A stretch of DNA of 64,000 nucleotides from an uncultured Armatimonadota bacterium (GCA_903833215.1 CAILEM010000055.1:1-64000); one strand, 5' to 3'. Counted from the first letter of the stretch, positions 42,584 to 52,254 are shown. Numbers and translations are program-made. Notes: generated by a model not told the origin, from the letters alone.

Positions 42584-44704
42584 TTAGCGAGGTAACGCGA
42601 ATGCGACGTACTTACACCCTTTCGGGTCGCCGGGACGGCCCTTGCTACCCTCGGCACAAACGACGACAAATTGGCGTCCGTCGGCCATGTAGACGGCGGG
42701 AGTTCCGTTGGCGGAGAAGGGAAGAGTGGTCTCCCACAGCAGCTTTCCAGAGGACTTATCGAACGCGCGCAACTTGCGGTCATAGTTCGTGGCGGCGATG
42801 AAGACAAGGCCGCCTGCCGTTACCGCCGGCCCTCCGTAATTTTCGCTCCCGGTGTCTTTCATCCCTTTCGCGGCCAACTCTGGATATTCGCCAAGGGGAG
42901 TCTGCCAGGCGAAATCGCCCGTATTTAGGTTGATCGCGGTCAGGGTTCCCCAGGGTGGAGCGATGGCGGGGTAACCCTCGGGATCCAGGAATTTTCGGTA
43001 TCCGGTAAATCGATAGTCTTGCGCAATTGCGGCTTCTTCGTCTGCCTGGATCGGCTTACTCTCGCCAGTTAGGACGTAATTCGAGATGGCTTCCACGTCC
43101 GCATCGGAAAGATTGGGATAGCTCGGCATTCGCCCCGCGCCTCGGCGAATGATCCTGGTGATCGCGGCGATGGTCCACTTCGGGTCGAGGTTTGTTAGCT
43201 TGGGAAGCTGGGGAGGTGATCCCGCCTTGGTGTCTCCGTGGCAGTTACCGCAATGTCGAAGATAAAGCGTCTGCGCGGATTTGACGGTTTCGTTTCTGGT
43301 CAGGTGCGAGGTCCATGCCATCTCGTTGGCATTCACGTAGAGGAGCCCCGTTTCCGGATCGAACGCTGGGCCACCCCATTCCGCACCGCCGTCGAATCCT
43401 GGGAAAATGAGTGTCTCGTGATCGACCCGGAACGGGACAAATGGCGCGCCGCCGTAGAACTCCGCAAAGCGTTTCAGAGCCCACTCATGAGCTTCCGGCG
43501 TCCGATTCGTCAGCATGTCTTTCGTCAAAATTTGCCGGGCAAATGGATAAGGTTTCGTTGGCAGTGGCTGTGTCTCGGATGCAACCTCGCCGGGAACATA
43601 ACTCGGAGGATATTCACGATACTTGATGGGAAAAAGTGGTTTTCCCGTCCGCCGTTCGAATACATAGACATGTCCGGTCTTTGTGGTCTGAGCCACAGCG
43701 TCGATCCACTTTTGACCACGCTTGATCCTCACCAAGGCAGGTGGTGCAGGGAAGTCTCGATCCCAAATGTCGTGTTTGATGGCCTGGAAATGCCAGATTC
43801 GCTTACCGGTGTTTGCGTCGAGCGCCAACAGCGTATTGGCAAAAAGGTCGTCCCCCAACCGGTCGGCACCATAGAAATCACTCGCGGCCGAACCTGTCGG
43901 CACGAAGACGATTCCGAGGTTTGAGTCGACCGTCATCCCCGCCCAATTGTTGGCCGAACCGGACACCTTCCAAGCAAGTTTTGGCCATGTTTTGTATCCG
44001 AATTCACCGGGATGAGGAATCGTGTGGAACGACCATCGTAACTGGCCGGTGCGGACGTCATAGGCGCGGATATCTCCGGGAGTTGCTGGCAGTGATTCCG
44101 ATACTCGTCCCCCAACGATCAGCAGATCCTTGTAGATCACCCCAGGTGTCGTGAGGATGATGGACTGCTTTGCGGGATCCCGTCCAACCCCTTCGCGTAA
44201 GTCGATTCTCCCATCCGTACCAAAACTCTTGATGGCCTTGCCGGTCGCCGCATCCACCGCATAAACATATTGACTCACCGCCGAAAAAAGTCGGTGCTCG
44301 TTGCCGTCCGACCAGTAGGACAGCCCGCGATTCGGTCCACGACCGATGATGCCGGGTTCAAATTTCCAAATTTGGGTACCTGAGGCAGCATCGAGCGCAA
44401 CCACGTTGTGGCTCGCAGTAACCCCATAGAGAGCGCGGCCAATCACAATTGGTTGAGCCTGGGTGCCGCCTGGTCCCTCGGCACAATCGTAGGTCCATGC
44501 GACTTGCAGTTGGTTGACGTTCGAGCGGTTGATTTGAGATAGGGGCGAATACCGAATGCCATTTGGGCCACCGCCATAGCTCGGCCAATCCGTCTGAGAA
44601 TCTCCTCGCTGATGCGGTGGCTTTGCCTTGGTTGGAGAGTTTGTCAGCGCAAACAGAAGGGGAGCAACGCCAAGTACGCCAATGATCCAGTTGCCTAATC
44701 TCAT
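42584..44704 (-). CDS. PQQ-dependent dehydrogenase with cytochrome c domain
   Basis: A 706-residue exported quinoprotein from ATG 44704 (signal helix LGNWIIGVLGVAPLLFALT). It shows DWPSYGGGPNGIRYSPLSQI, the start of the eight-bladed PQQ propeller, W-motif repeats, and an inserted cytochrome c domain with LRHCGNCHGDTK (heme CxxCH) and the distal Met in GRMPSYPNLSDADVEAISNY. It oxidises sugars or alcohols in the periplasm and passes electrons to the respiratory chain. The substrate (for example glucose) cannot be told. Confidence 0.92.
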   Translation of the reverse strand: MRLGNWIIGVLGVAPLLFALTNSPTKAKPPHQRGDSQTDWPSYGGGPNGIRYSPLSQINRSNVNQLQVAWTYDCAEGPGGTQAQPIVIGRALYGVTASHNVVALDAASGTQIWKFEPGIIGRGPNRGLSYWSDGNEHRLFSAVSQYVYAVDAATGKAIKSFGTDGRIDLREGVGRDPAKQSIILTTPGVIYKDLLIVGGRVSESLPATPGDIRAYDVRTGQLRWSFHTIPHPGEFGYKTWPKLAWKVSGSANNWAGMTVDSNLGIVFVPTGSAASDFYGADRLGDDLFANTLLALDANTGKRIWHFQAIKHDIWDRDFPAPPALVRIKRGQKWIDAVAQTTKTGHVYVFERRTGKPLFPIKYREYPPSYVPGEVASETQPLPTKPYPFARQILTKDMLTNRTPEAHEWALKRFAEFYGGAPFVPFRVDHETLIFPGFDGGAEWGGPAFDPETGLLYVNANEMAWTSHLTRNETVKSAQTLYLRHCGNCHGDTKAGSPPQLPKLTNLDPKWTIAAITRIIRRGAGRMPSYPNLSDADVEAISNYVLTGESKPIQADEEAAIAQDYRFTGYRKFLDPEGYPAIAPPWGTLTAINLNTGDFAWQTPLGEYPELAAKGMKDTGSENYGGPAVTAGGLVFIAATNYDRKLRAFDKSSGKLLWETTLPFSANGTPAVYMADGRQFVVVCAEGSKGRPGDPKGCKYVAFALPR

Positions 44705-44942
44705 ATTTAGTCGTATATCACTCGTGAGTGAATGCCTGCCAAAGCTGATTATAAGCATTGTGGAGGGAGAGAACGGAGGTCAAAGTTTCGGATGCATTGT
44801 TGCTGGGGCTATCTCGGATAACGTCTAGGTTTGTCCCGCCCCAAGTCCTCCCGAGAGCAGAACCTTCGGTGCCTCCAACTCATTCCGTCTTGGCTAATCA
44901 GAATTCGTCTTGGAGATCACATCGACAAATTTCGTCCTGGAC

Positions 44943-44956
44943 CATAATGGTATGTG
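44943..44956 (+). promoter_or_regulatory. Leaderless -10 element (CATAAT-N5-GTG)
   Basis: CATAAT at 44943-44948 ends five bases before the GTG start at 44954. Confidence 0.4.
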
Positions 44957-45181
44957 ACTGACGCTGAGAAGGAGTTCGCTCGGAAGATATTCGCGCAACA
45001 GCGAGGGGGATGGGAATATCTCGAGGCTGAGCGCCTCGCCAAGATTGCCGGAACGGTCACTAAAGAGATTCTGCCATCCCTTCAGTCGTCTTTCGCATAT
45101 GCGAGGACCTTGCCTCCACGGCTTGAAAGCGGCTTCACGCAATTTTACGAAGCACTTGAACGAGGTGGCAGGGCGTGCTAG
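44954..45181 (+). CDS. Small helical protein before nucleotidyltransferase, possible antitoxin
   Basis: A 75-residue helical protein (TDAEKEFARKIFAQQRGGWEY) with no known motif. It overlaps the nucleotidyltransferase gene by seven bases, as in toxin-antitoxin pairs. Role as the partner of the enzyme is inferred from coupling only. Confidence 0.6.
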   Translation: MTDAEKEFARKIFAQQRGGWEYLEAERLAKIAGTVTKEILPSLQSSFAYARTLPPRLESGFTQFYEALERGGRAC

Positions 45182-45729
45182 ACCTTGTCCAGGCAGCCGC
45201 AAAACTTCAAAGCGAGTTGGATGCGCTTGGTTTGCCGAACTGCGTTATAGGAGGGTTGGCCCTCCAAGCCTGGGGTGAAGTCCGTTTGACCCGCGATGCC
45301 GACTTTACGGTGTTGACACGATTTATTGATGAGGAGGCCAAGGTGGGGGCGATTTTGGCCTTAGTAACACCACGTAGGCCGGATGCATTGGCGTTTGGTC
45401 TTCAAAATCGGGTCCTTCTCGGATTCGTCGACGGCGATATTTCAGTTGATATCGGCATTGGCGGCTTCGACTATGAAGAAAAGATCGTGGAGAGATCCAT
45501 TGAGGTTGAACTGGCCCCTTCCGTCTGGCTTCGGATCTGCAGTGCCGAGGACCTAATCGTTATGAAGGCTTTCGCAGGCAGGGACCAAGATTGGACTGAT
45601 ATCAAAGGAATCATCGCTCGTCAGAAGTCGCTCAACTGGCCGCAGATTGAACGCGAACTTCCACCTCTCTTAGAAATGGTAGAGGAACCCGAGAGGTTCG
45701 ATCGGCTTCAAGCCTTGCGGGGAAGCTAA
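45175..45729 (+). CDS. Nucleotidyltransferase, AbiEii/MNT-like
   Basis: A 184-residue nucleotidyltransferase-fold protein: LGLPNCVIGGLALQAWGEVR then LTRDADFTVLTRF with the metal-binding Asp pair, and later VDIGIGGFDYEEKIVERS and RICSAEDLIVMKAFAGRDQDWTDIKGI, typical of the AbiEii/AbiGii toxin and MNT group. Such enzymes add nucleotides to tRNA or to partner proteins, often as toxins. It starts at GTG inside the upstream gene. Confidence 0.8.
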   Translation: MLDLVQAAAKLQSELDALGLPNCVIGGLALQAWGEVRLTRDADFTVLTRFIDEEAKVGAILALVTPRRPDALAFGLQNRVLLGFVDGDISVDIGIGGFDYEEKIVERSIEVELAPSVWLRICSAEDLIVMKAFAGRDQDWTDIKGIIARQKSLNWPQIERELPPLLEMVEEPERFDRLQALRGS

Positions 45730-45946
45730 CCAAAATTAACGTCGTCGTACCAACAGTCGATGGCACAACTGTACGCAGCTCCCTGTGCCACTGCGACCCT
45801 GCTTTACCAAATTGTGAATCTGGAGCGATAGTAGTTGTCCCGGCCCTGTCTGCACTTTGGACAGACTTCAAGTTGGGATAGCGTCCGTGGTGAACGGCCC
45901 CTCCAAAACCTAAAGTCTGTCACTCCTTATCCTAAACTGTCGACCG

Positions 45947-46405
45947 TCAGTCCTTAACTCGGCTCATCTTCAGATCCTCACCCGCGCCGAGGCCTTCGTA
46001 GTGGTCGTTATCGATGAACTTCATCTTGATCTCGAAGTGGGCCCCCGGGTTATGCAACTCCCCGAATTTGTAGATCAAGACGCCTTTCTCAAGTGCCACG
46101 TGTCCGGTGTAGACCGTGTCGTTGTCATGGACATCGACATAGAATACGGATTTCGTTGCCCTATCCCAGCCAAGATTGGCGTGCAGATAGAGCACGGTCT
46201 TGCCGTTCATCGTCACCGTCCCATCCGATCGGATCAGCGTCCCGCCGACCTCGAAACGGAACCGATTCACGACTTTAACCTTTGAGCCCGAATTCTCCCA
46301 GTGACCGCCAACCAGCTTCGACAGCTCCTTAAACGTCGGATCGGATGTGATTGCGGGAGATCCTTGCCCGACGAGGACCCCGGCCAATGCGATGAAAGGG
46401 ATCAT
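45947..46405 (-). CDS. Secreted hypothetical protein, DUF1579-like
   Basis: A 152-residue exported protein (IPFIALAGVLVGQG signal). The mature part has FKELSKLVGGHWENSG, RFEVGGTLIRSDG and YTGHVALEKGVLIYKFGE, a small lipocalin-like beta barrel as in DUF1579 proteins. Its ATG overlaps the stop of the ArsR-SRPBCC gene (ATGA), so it is translationally coupled to it. Confidence 0.7.
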   Translation of the reverse strand: MIPFIALAGVLVGQGSPAITSDPTFKELSKLVGGHWENSGSKVKVVNRFRFEVGGTLIRSDGTVTMNGKTVLYLHANLGWDRATKSVFYVDVHDNDTVYTGHVALEKGVLIYKFGELHNPGAHFEIKMKFIDNDHYEGLGAGEDLKMSRVKD

Positions 46406-47184
46406 GCCTGCACCTTCGCCGAATACTTGATGCCTTGCTCGATGAACTCGACCATGCACTTCTCGATGAGAAACTGCGAGCCTTGCCTCAGGCCCTGTTC
46501 CGCCTCGGCAGACACGACTCCCCACACATCCATCCGCCGCTTGTAGACCGTCGAATCGCCATCCGCTTCAAAGGAGTGGACCGCATAGACCGAGCAGCCG
46601 TCGAGCATGGCACCGGGGCCACTCAAAACGAGCTTGTGGGGAGCATCGACGTAGACGACCGTCGAATGGATCGCTCCTCCGCCCTTCGCAAACCGTTCTC
46701 CGGTCGTGCCACCGAGTTCGGCGTCACAATAAACTTCGGAATCGGGTTTGTACCGGTGGGGGAACCAGTCGTTATAATGTCGGGTGAGTGCATGGAAACA
46801 CACTTCCGGACTTGCCTTGATACGCACTTCATGTTCAATTTGAACTTGTCTGAAATCACTCATAGATTTTTCCTCTGCGTACCGCTTGAAATGTAGGGTC
46901 GTCTCGGCCGCGCCCGATGCGAGGGTGTTCACCCAGCGATCGTAAATTTCCGTGAGTGGGATTGCATTCAGATAGTTGAACCGCTGACGGCCCTCCTTCC
47001 TGAAAAGCACTAAGCCCGATTCCTCAAGTACTCCTAGGTGCTGCATCACCGCAAATCGACTTAACTCGGGCAGAGATCGTGTGATCTCACCCGTAGTTTT
47101 GGGATCCTCGCGAAGGAGGTCCAATATCTTCCTGCGGTAAGGACTTGCAAGCGCCCGCCAAACGTCATCCGAATCCAGTTTCAT
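46402..47184 (-). CDS. Fused ArsR regulator-SRPBCC domain protein
   Basis: A 260-residue fusion. The N-terminal ArsR winged helix (SDDVWRALASPYRRKILDLL, RFAVMQHLGVLEESGLVLFR) is followed by a short linker and an AHSA1/SRPBCC domain (IEHEVRIKASPEVCFHALTRHYNDW, YKRRMDVWGVVSA, FIEQGIKYSAKVQ). The same two domains are split into two genes at 26689-27467. ATG 47184 is preferred; the frame is open to 47250. It is coupled to the secreted gene downstream. Confidence 0.9.
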   Translation of the reverse strand: MKLDSDDVWRALASPYRRKILDLLREDPKTTGEITRSLPELSRFAVMQHLGVLEESGLVLFRKEGRQRFNYLNAIPLTEIYDRWVNTLASGAAETTLHFKRYAEEKSMSDFRQVQIEHEVRIKASPEVCFHALTRHYNDWFPHRYKPDSEVYCDAELGGTTGERFAKGGGAIHSTVVYVDAPHKLVLSGPGAMLDGCSVYAVHSFEADGDSTVYKRRMDVWGVVSAEAEQGLRQGSQFLIEKCMVEFIEQGIKYSAKVQA

Positions 47185-47191
47185 TGGATAC

Positions 47192-47207
47192 GTGATAATT
47201 ATATCAC
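47192..47207. promoter_or_regulatory. ArsR-type operator overlapping -10
   Basis: GTGATA (47192-47197), four bases, TATCAC (47202-47207) is an inverted repeat eight bases upstream of the fused ArsR gene. It contains a TATAAT on the minus strand, so repressor binding would occlude the -10 box. Confidence 0.6.
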
Positions 47208-47337
47208 ATGATCTAAAGATCCTCAGCCTGATGTCTGGCAACTGAGCCAATCGCTTTGGGGAGCGTACAATACTGCTTGTGCGTACCGAATCCGGATGCG
47301 ATTCTGCCGCAAGTTGCCTATCTCATTCCTCACCGTC

Positions 47338-49422
47338 ATGACCAAAAACCTGATCGCCATTCTTGTCATTTGTCTGTTCTCAATCAGCGTTTGCGGCGCT
47401 CAAGTCAAACCGCCGGCGCCGTTTGGGCCCGTACCGTCGGAAAATCAAATGCGATGGCATGAGATGGAGTTTTATGCCTTTCTCCATTTCTCCCTCAATA
47501 CATACACCGATCACTCGTGGGGATTTGGTAACGAAGATATCAATCTGTTCAATCCGACAAACTTCGACGCGCGCGAATGGGTTCGGGTCTGTAAAGAGTC
47601 GGGAATGACCGGCGTGATCCTTACCGCGAAACACCATTGCGGCTTCTGTCTTTGGCCCTCCAAATACACGGACTATTCCGTGAAAAAAGCCAGGTGGAAA
47701 AACGGCCAAGGGGATATCGTTCGCGACGTGGCCAAAGCCTGCAAGGAATACGGCCTGAAGTTTGGCGTCTATCTCTCTCCGTGGGATCGAAACCGCGCGG
47801 ACTATGGCAAGCCGGAATATATCCAGTATTTCCGCAATCAGTTGACGGAACTCCTCACAGAGTACGGACCTGTGTTCGAAGTGTGGTTCGACGGCGCAAA
47901 CGGCGGAACTGGCTACTACGGCGGCGCGAATGAAGACCGAAAAATCGACTCAAAGACCTACTACGACTGGAAGAACACCTACGCACTCGTTCGAAAGCTC
48001 CAGCCCAAGATCGTCATCTGGAACGATGGCGGCGATCGCGGCGACCTGCGCTGGGTTGGGACAGAATCTGGCTATGTCGGCGAAACGAACTGGAGCCAGC
48101 TGAATTCAACCGGCGAAGTTGGCTGGGGGATGTTGCATTTCGGCCTGGAGGGCGGCGACTCCTGGGTTCCTGCCGAGGTGAATACTTCGATCCGGCCCGA
48201 GTGGTTTTACCATCCGATTGAGGACAGCAAGGTCAAAACCGTCCCGCAACTATTGGATGCGTATTACGCGTCGATTGGCCGCAACGCGACGTTCTTGCTT
48301 AATTTCCCAATCATGCCCGATGGCACGATTCACCCGACAGACGTAAAGCATGCCGTCGAAATGGGCAAAGTAGTCAAGCAGACTTTCGCCGTCAATCTTG
48401 CTGAACATGCGAAAGTTGAAGCATCCAACACCCGCGGTGGCTCAAAGACATTCGGTCCGCAAAACCTCCTTGATGGAAAAAAGGAAACGTACTGGGCTAC
48501 GGACGACAACGTCGTCAAGGCATCGCTCACCATTGAGTTCAGTAAGCCAACGTTGTTCAATCGATTCGTAGCGCAGGAATTCATTCGGCTCGGGCAGCGC
48601 GTTAAAGGCTTTACTGTGGAGGCAAATGTTGACGGCAATTGGAAGGAATTGGCCGGGGGTAGCACCATAGGTTACAAGCGTATCCTTCGTTTTCCGGCTG
48701 TCACCGCAACCAAAGTTCGTTTCAACATCACCGACTCGAAGGCGCCACCGGTAATTTCCGCTGTCGGACTTTATAACGCGCCGCTGATTCTCGACGCACC
48801 ACTTATCACTCGCAACCGCCAAGGTGAAATGGCAATCGCTTCCGGCGATGTCGGGCCCCATTTCTATTACACGCTCGATGGTTCGACACCAACCGTGAAA
48901 TCCGCCCATTTTACGGGCCCGGTACCAACAGGCGATGGCAAAGTTGTGGTCAAGGCCATCGCAGAAGATCCAGCCACAGGCAAGATCAGCCCGGTTGCCC
49001 AGGAGAATTTTGACATTTGCCGGAAAGACTGGAAGATCGTGGGAGTCACCGGCGATCAGCCTTATGCCCTCCTCGATGGCAACCCGGCCACTTCGTGGAA
49101 ACAGCCTGGGAGTATGAAATTGCCAATAGATCTGGTCATTGACCTCGGCCGTGATCAAACGCTTGCCGGATTCAAATACTTCCCAGATCAAGGGATGTGG
49201 GGGCCGGGTGCACTTACCCAATATGAGTTCTACGTCTCCAAGGACAATGCCAAGTGGACTCTGGTTGACAAAGGGGAGTTCTCGAACATCAAGAACAACC
49301 GCGTCTGGCAGATCAAGAAGTTTGCCCCTGCGATGGGACGCTACTTCAAGTTGCGCGCCTTGGGCAACACTGATGGCAACAACGAAGTTGGGTATGCCGA
49401 AGTGGATGTCATTACGAAATGA
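47338..49422 (+). CDS. Secreted multidomain GH29 alpha-L-fucosidase
   Basis: A 694-residue exported enzyme. Signal peptide (TKNLIAILVICLFSISVCG), then the GH29 barrel (RWHEMEFYAFLHFSLNTY, TGVILTAKHHCGFCLWPS, the nucleophile Asp in PVFEVWFDGANG). It is followed by an F5/8 type C-like discoidin domain, a chitobiase-like FN3/CHB_HEX domain with HFYYTLDGSTPTVKSA, and a second F5/8 domain. Such layouts bind fucosylated glycans. ATG 47338 starts the signal peptide; an in-frame ATG at 47296 is less likely. Confidence 0.93.
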   Translation: MTKNLIAILVICLFSISVCGAQVKPPAPFGPVPSENQMRWHEMEFYAFLHFSLNTYTDHSWGFGNEDINLFNPTNFDAREWVRVCKESGMTGVILTAKHHCGFCLWPSKYTDYSVKKARWKNGQGDIVRDVAKACKEYGLKFGVYLSPWDRNRADYGKPEYIQYFRNQLTELLTEYGPVFEVWFDGANGGTGYYGGANEDRKIDSKTYYDWKNTYALVRKLQPKIVIWNDGGDRGDLRWVGTESGYVGETNWSQLNSTGEVGWGMLHFGLEGGDSWVPAEVNTSIRPEWFYHPIEDSKVKTVPQLLDAYYASIGRNATFLLNFPIMPDGTIHPTDVKHAVEMGKVVKQTFAVNLAEHAKVEASNTRGGSKTFGPQNLLDGKKETYWATDDNVVKASLTIEFSKPTLFNRFVAQEFIRLGQRVKGFTVEANVDGNWKELAGGSTIGYKRILRFPAVTATKVRFNITDSKAPPVISAVGLYNAPLILDAPLITRNRQGEMAIASGDVGPHFYYTLDGSTPTVKSAHFTGPVPTGDGKVVVKAIAEDPATGKISPVAQENFDICRKDWKIVGVTGDQPYALLDGNPATSWKQPGSMKLPIDLVIDLGRDQTLAGFKYFPDQGMWGPGALTQYEFYVSKDNAKWTLVDKGEFSNIKNNRVWQIKKFAPAMGRYFKLRALGNTDGNNEVGYAEVDVITK

Positions 49423-49561
49423 CGTGCAGGGAGCTGCCTTAGGGGAGAAAGGCCTCTTGGCGCTTGGGTGCAACCAGCGGTTGACAGGACGTAGCGACCG
49501 TCTCAACTCGGTTTAGTTAACGCGAACAGATCTCTGATTGGCAGCGTCGAAATCGCAAGCC

Positions 49562-49655
49562 GGTTCCTCTCCCTGTTTAGAATGTACATTGGGCAAAGGG
49601 GAAGGAACCTGCTCGCCAATTTGCCTGAAATATCCAGAGAGCACCAAGGCTAACT
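49562..49655. repeat. Intergenic hairpin repeat, copy 2
   Basis: GGTTCCTCTCCCTG pairs imperfectly with CAAAGGGGAAGGAACC (near 49594-49609), followed by CGCCAATTTGCC and AGAGAGCACCAAGGCTA. It matches the copy at 39684-39775 in outline only. Confidence 0.4.
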
Positions 49656-49699
49656 AACCAGTATTAGTGACGGTCTAGGATGCCGCACGTCCAACAAAT

Positions 49700-51202
49700 A
49701 TGATCCTCAGTACGGTCGCCTTAATCCTAACCCAGAGCCAAATCCATGTGGATCCCCAAGTCCTTGGCAAATTGCCCGGTTCACTGGTGGGTCCCATGCT
49801 TTGTGGGCCAACGGGGCGGCATTCTGTTTGCGCGGTGCATTTGTCATCGGGTGGTTGGGCGGTGTTGGAGGATGGACACCTCATTGGAAGCTATGACGGA
49901 GAGGATCCCATCGTCATAATCCCCGAGTCGCACCGTCCCGGACTGGATGTGAAGTTCAGTCAGGATGGTCACCACTACGCCTTTGTCGGAACTCGGAAGG
50001 GACAGCAAATCCCCGTGTTCGATGGAATCGAAAGGCCGGCAGCGCAGCAGATCGGTGAGATCGCATTGAGCCCAACCGGGGACTCGTACGCTTACGTCGC
50101 GAAGGATTCCACGAAGTCGAGACTGATTCGTGACGGGAAAGAAGTTGCTTCGAATGAAAACTATATAGGAAGCCTAACTTATAGCCCTGACGGTCGGCAA
50201 CTCGCCTGGATTACCGACATCGGACACGGTTACGCGCAATTCCTGAATGGCAAGCAACTGACGCCTAGGGAAGGGGACGATCCGAAGGCGTTCCAACAGA
50301 TTCACCGATTCCGATTCAGCCCCGACAGCAAGCACTATGCCTACATTCAAGGTGCCGACCCCGATGTTCGAATTGTGCGCAACGGTCGGGTGGAGGCGAC
50401 CTTTAAAGAGATCTCGGGCGGTGTGGTTCAGGACATCGACTTCACTCCCGATAGTAAGCGACTCGCCGTGGCTTTTGGCGGCATCTGGACAACTCAGGTC
50501 GGATTTGTCCGCGATGGCAAGGTGGTGCCTGCCGGGCCAGCGTCAGGAACGACTCAGGCCGGGCAATTCATTTGGAGTCCGAACAGTAAGCATTTCGCTA
50601 CGGCGGTTTGGCGTGCCAACAAGACTTACGCCGTCCTTGACGGGCAAGAGATGCCCGAGCACGTCTATGCCTTCAGCAAGCCGGGGTGGGTGATGGACGA
50701 CGGTAGGTTCGCCTATTGCTCAAGCGACCTGAATAGCTCGGTGCTGTGGGCCACCCATTTCGGCGGCCAGGACTTTAAAGGGTGGCTTTTGCACGACATG
50801 ACTGCAGATGGTTCGCACCTTGCCATGTGCCGCAGCCTGCAAGATCGTAACGTCACGCCAGTTCAAGTCGATGGCCGGACCTATGGGCCGGAAGGTGAGC
50901 ACGTGCGCGAACTTGCGTTCAGCCGACCGAATGCAAAGCACTTCTACTTCCGAACGGAGTCGGCGAATGTGGCCAAGCTGTACCTGGATGGTGTGCTTCA
51001 GCCATTTGATGGCGAGGTCTCATTCTCGCCAGACGAACGCCACGTTGCCGTAGTAGGTCGCGATAGAGCATCAGTCGATGGCACGCTCGTTGTCACTGAA
51101 GGATGTTCACAGCCTCACCTCTTTTGGGACAATGCGACAGCTTTTCTTGGCTATTCTATTGAAGGTGATCAATTGGTCCGGATCAAAGGGAAAGTCAAAT
51201 AG
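49700..51202 (+). CDS. Beta-propeller protein (TolB/WD40-like)
   Basis: The 500-residue protein is built of repeated propeller blades with the recurring pattern F-S-P-D-x-K: VKFSQDGHHYAFVG, LTYSPDGRQLAWIT, FRFSPDSKHYAYIQG, IDFTPDSKRLAVAFG, FIWSPNSKHFATAV and VSFSPDERHVAVVG. There is a short hydrophobic N-terminus that may be a signal. Function is unknown. Confidence 0.8.
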   Translation: MILSTVALILTQSQIHVDPQVLGKLPGSLVGPMLCGPTGRHSVCAVHLSSGGWAVLEDGHLIGSYDGEDPIVIIPESHRPGLDVKFSQDGHHYAFVGTRKGQQIPVFDGIERPAAQQIGEIALSPTGDSYAYVAKDSTKSRLIRDGKEVASNENYIGSLTYSPDGRQLAWITDIGHGYAQFLNGKQLTPREGDDPKAFQQIHRFRFSPDSKHYAYIQGADPDVRIVRNGRVEATFKEISGGVVQDIDFTPDSKRLAVAFGGIWTTQVGFVRDGKVVPAGPASGTTQAGQFIWSPNSKHFATAVWRANKTYAVLDGQEMPEHVYAFSKPGWVMDDGRFAYCSSDLNSSVLWATHFGGQDFKGWLLHDMTADGSHLAMCRSLQDRNVTPVQVDGRTYGPEGEHVRELAFSRPNAKHFYFRTESANVAKLYLDGVLQPFDGEVSFSPDERHVAVVGRDRASVDGTLVVTEGCSQPHLFWDNATAFLGYSIEGDQLVRIKGKVK

Positions 51203-51333
51203 CGGTCATGACGCCTTTGGCGGCTGCTGATTCTTGGCTTTGATTCGAGTCTCCGAGAAATCGATGCCAGCCAAACGGTCCTGATGCGACCTCCGGCCTC
51301 CCTTACAGCAGACTCAGGGCACCTCGCCGCGAG

Positions 51334-51348
51334 CATAATATTCACGTG
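51334..51348 (+). promoter_or_regulatory. Leaderless -10 element (CATAAT-N6-GTG)
   Basis: CATAAT at 51334-51339 ends six bases before the GTG at 51346. Confidence 0.45.
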
Positions 51349-52254
51349 GAGGGCCCGAGGGAGCACCTGGATCCAATCGTCGCTGCTTGGGCTGAGAGTG
51401 TTCTGGGCCCCGTAGATGTCCGATCTCACTTCTCGCACGCGCACGGTAACGCGGAGCTATGGCGTCTGGAATCGCGGGGAGAAACCGTTTGGCTCAAGAT
51501 GCATGCACGACGCGACGCGTGGTCGGCTGAGGTGAATGCGCTTGGAGCATGGGGAAGACACGTTGGTCGAACACCCCTCTTGGTAGCTGTATGTCAGGCG
51601 CCTGAGGCGATTCTCATCACAGAGGCTGAGGGAGTCGCGGCCAAATCTCTTGGCTGGGACGGTATGGCGACGGAGCGTCTGTGGATGGAGGCCGGAGCCT
51701 GGCTTTCGAAGCTGCACCAGATATCGAACGACTGGTTCGGGCGTGTCAGTGAAGTGGGCGCGCAATTTGCTAATGCCGACACTGAAGTCGTGTCATACCA
51801 GCAAACACACTGGGAACGCGTTCTAGCGGATGTGTCTCAGTCGGGGCTGTTCGACGATGCAGATCTCAAGTTTGCGGCAGGAATGGCAAAGCGGGGGCTT
51901 GAGGCACTCGAGGGCGAGCGACCATGCGCGGTCCACGGCGACTTTTCACCTCGCAACTGGTTCGCCCACCCTTCCGGCGAACTCTCAGGCGTTATCGACT
52001 TCGAACACTCCCACTGGGGTTGCCGAGCTTTCGACCTATGCTTTCCGTACAACCGCCAGTTCCTACGTAATCCTCGGCTTGAACCGGCATTCTATCAAGG
52101 ATACGGAGCAATCAGTGCCCAACTCCGAGAGCAGATCGCCGCCTTCCGCGCCATTCTCGCACTACGTCAGGCGACGTGGGCGGCGATGGTCGGTGCGTAC
52201 GAGTTCGCACAAGAGAATGTCGAAGCGCTTCGGCGCCAACAGAGATGCGTGTGA
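51346..52254 (+). CDS. Phosphotransferase (APH/choline-kinase-like)
   Basis: A 302-residue aminoglycoside-phosphotransferase-fold kinase: SHAHGNAELWRLESRGETVWLKMHA (Gly-rich loop and Lys), the catalytic HGDFSPRNW (HxDxxxxN) and the metal Asp in GVIDFEHSHWG. Such kinases phosphorylate small molecules such as aminoglycosides, choline or homoserine. GTG start preceded by a leaderless -10. Confidence 0.88.
   Translation: MEGPREHLDPIVAAWAESVLGPVDVRSHFSHAHGNAELWRLESRGETVWLKMHARRDAWSAEVNALGAWGRHVGRTPLLVAVCQAPEAILITEAEGVAAKSLGWDGMATERLWMEAGAWLSKLHQISNDWFGRVSEVGAQFANADTEVVSYQQTHWERVLADVSQSGLFDDADLKFAAGMAKRGLEALEGERPCAVHGDFSPRNWFAHPSGELSGVIDFEHSHWGCRAFDLCFPYNRQFLRNPRLEPAFYQGYGAISAQLREQIAAFRAILALRQATWAAMVGAYEFAQENVEALRRQQRCV

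Noticed and set aside
48442-49506. 354-residue minus-strand frame
   Set aside because: Antisense to the C-terminal half of the GH29 gene; no family features.
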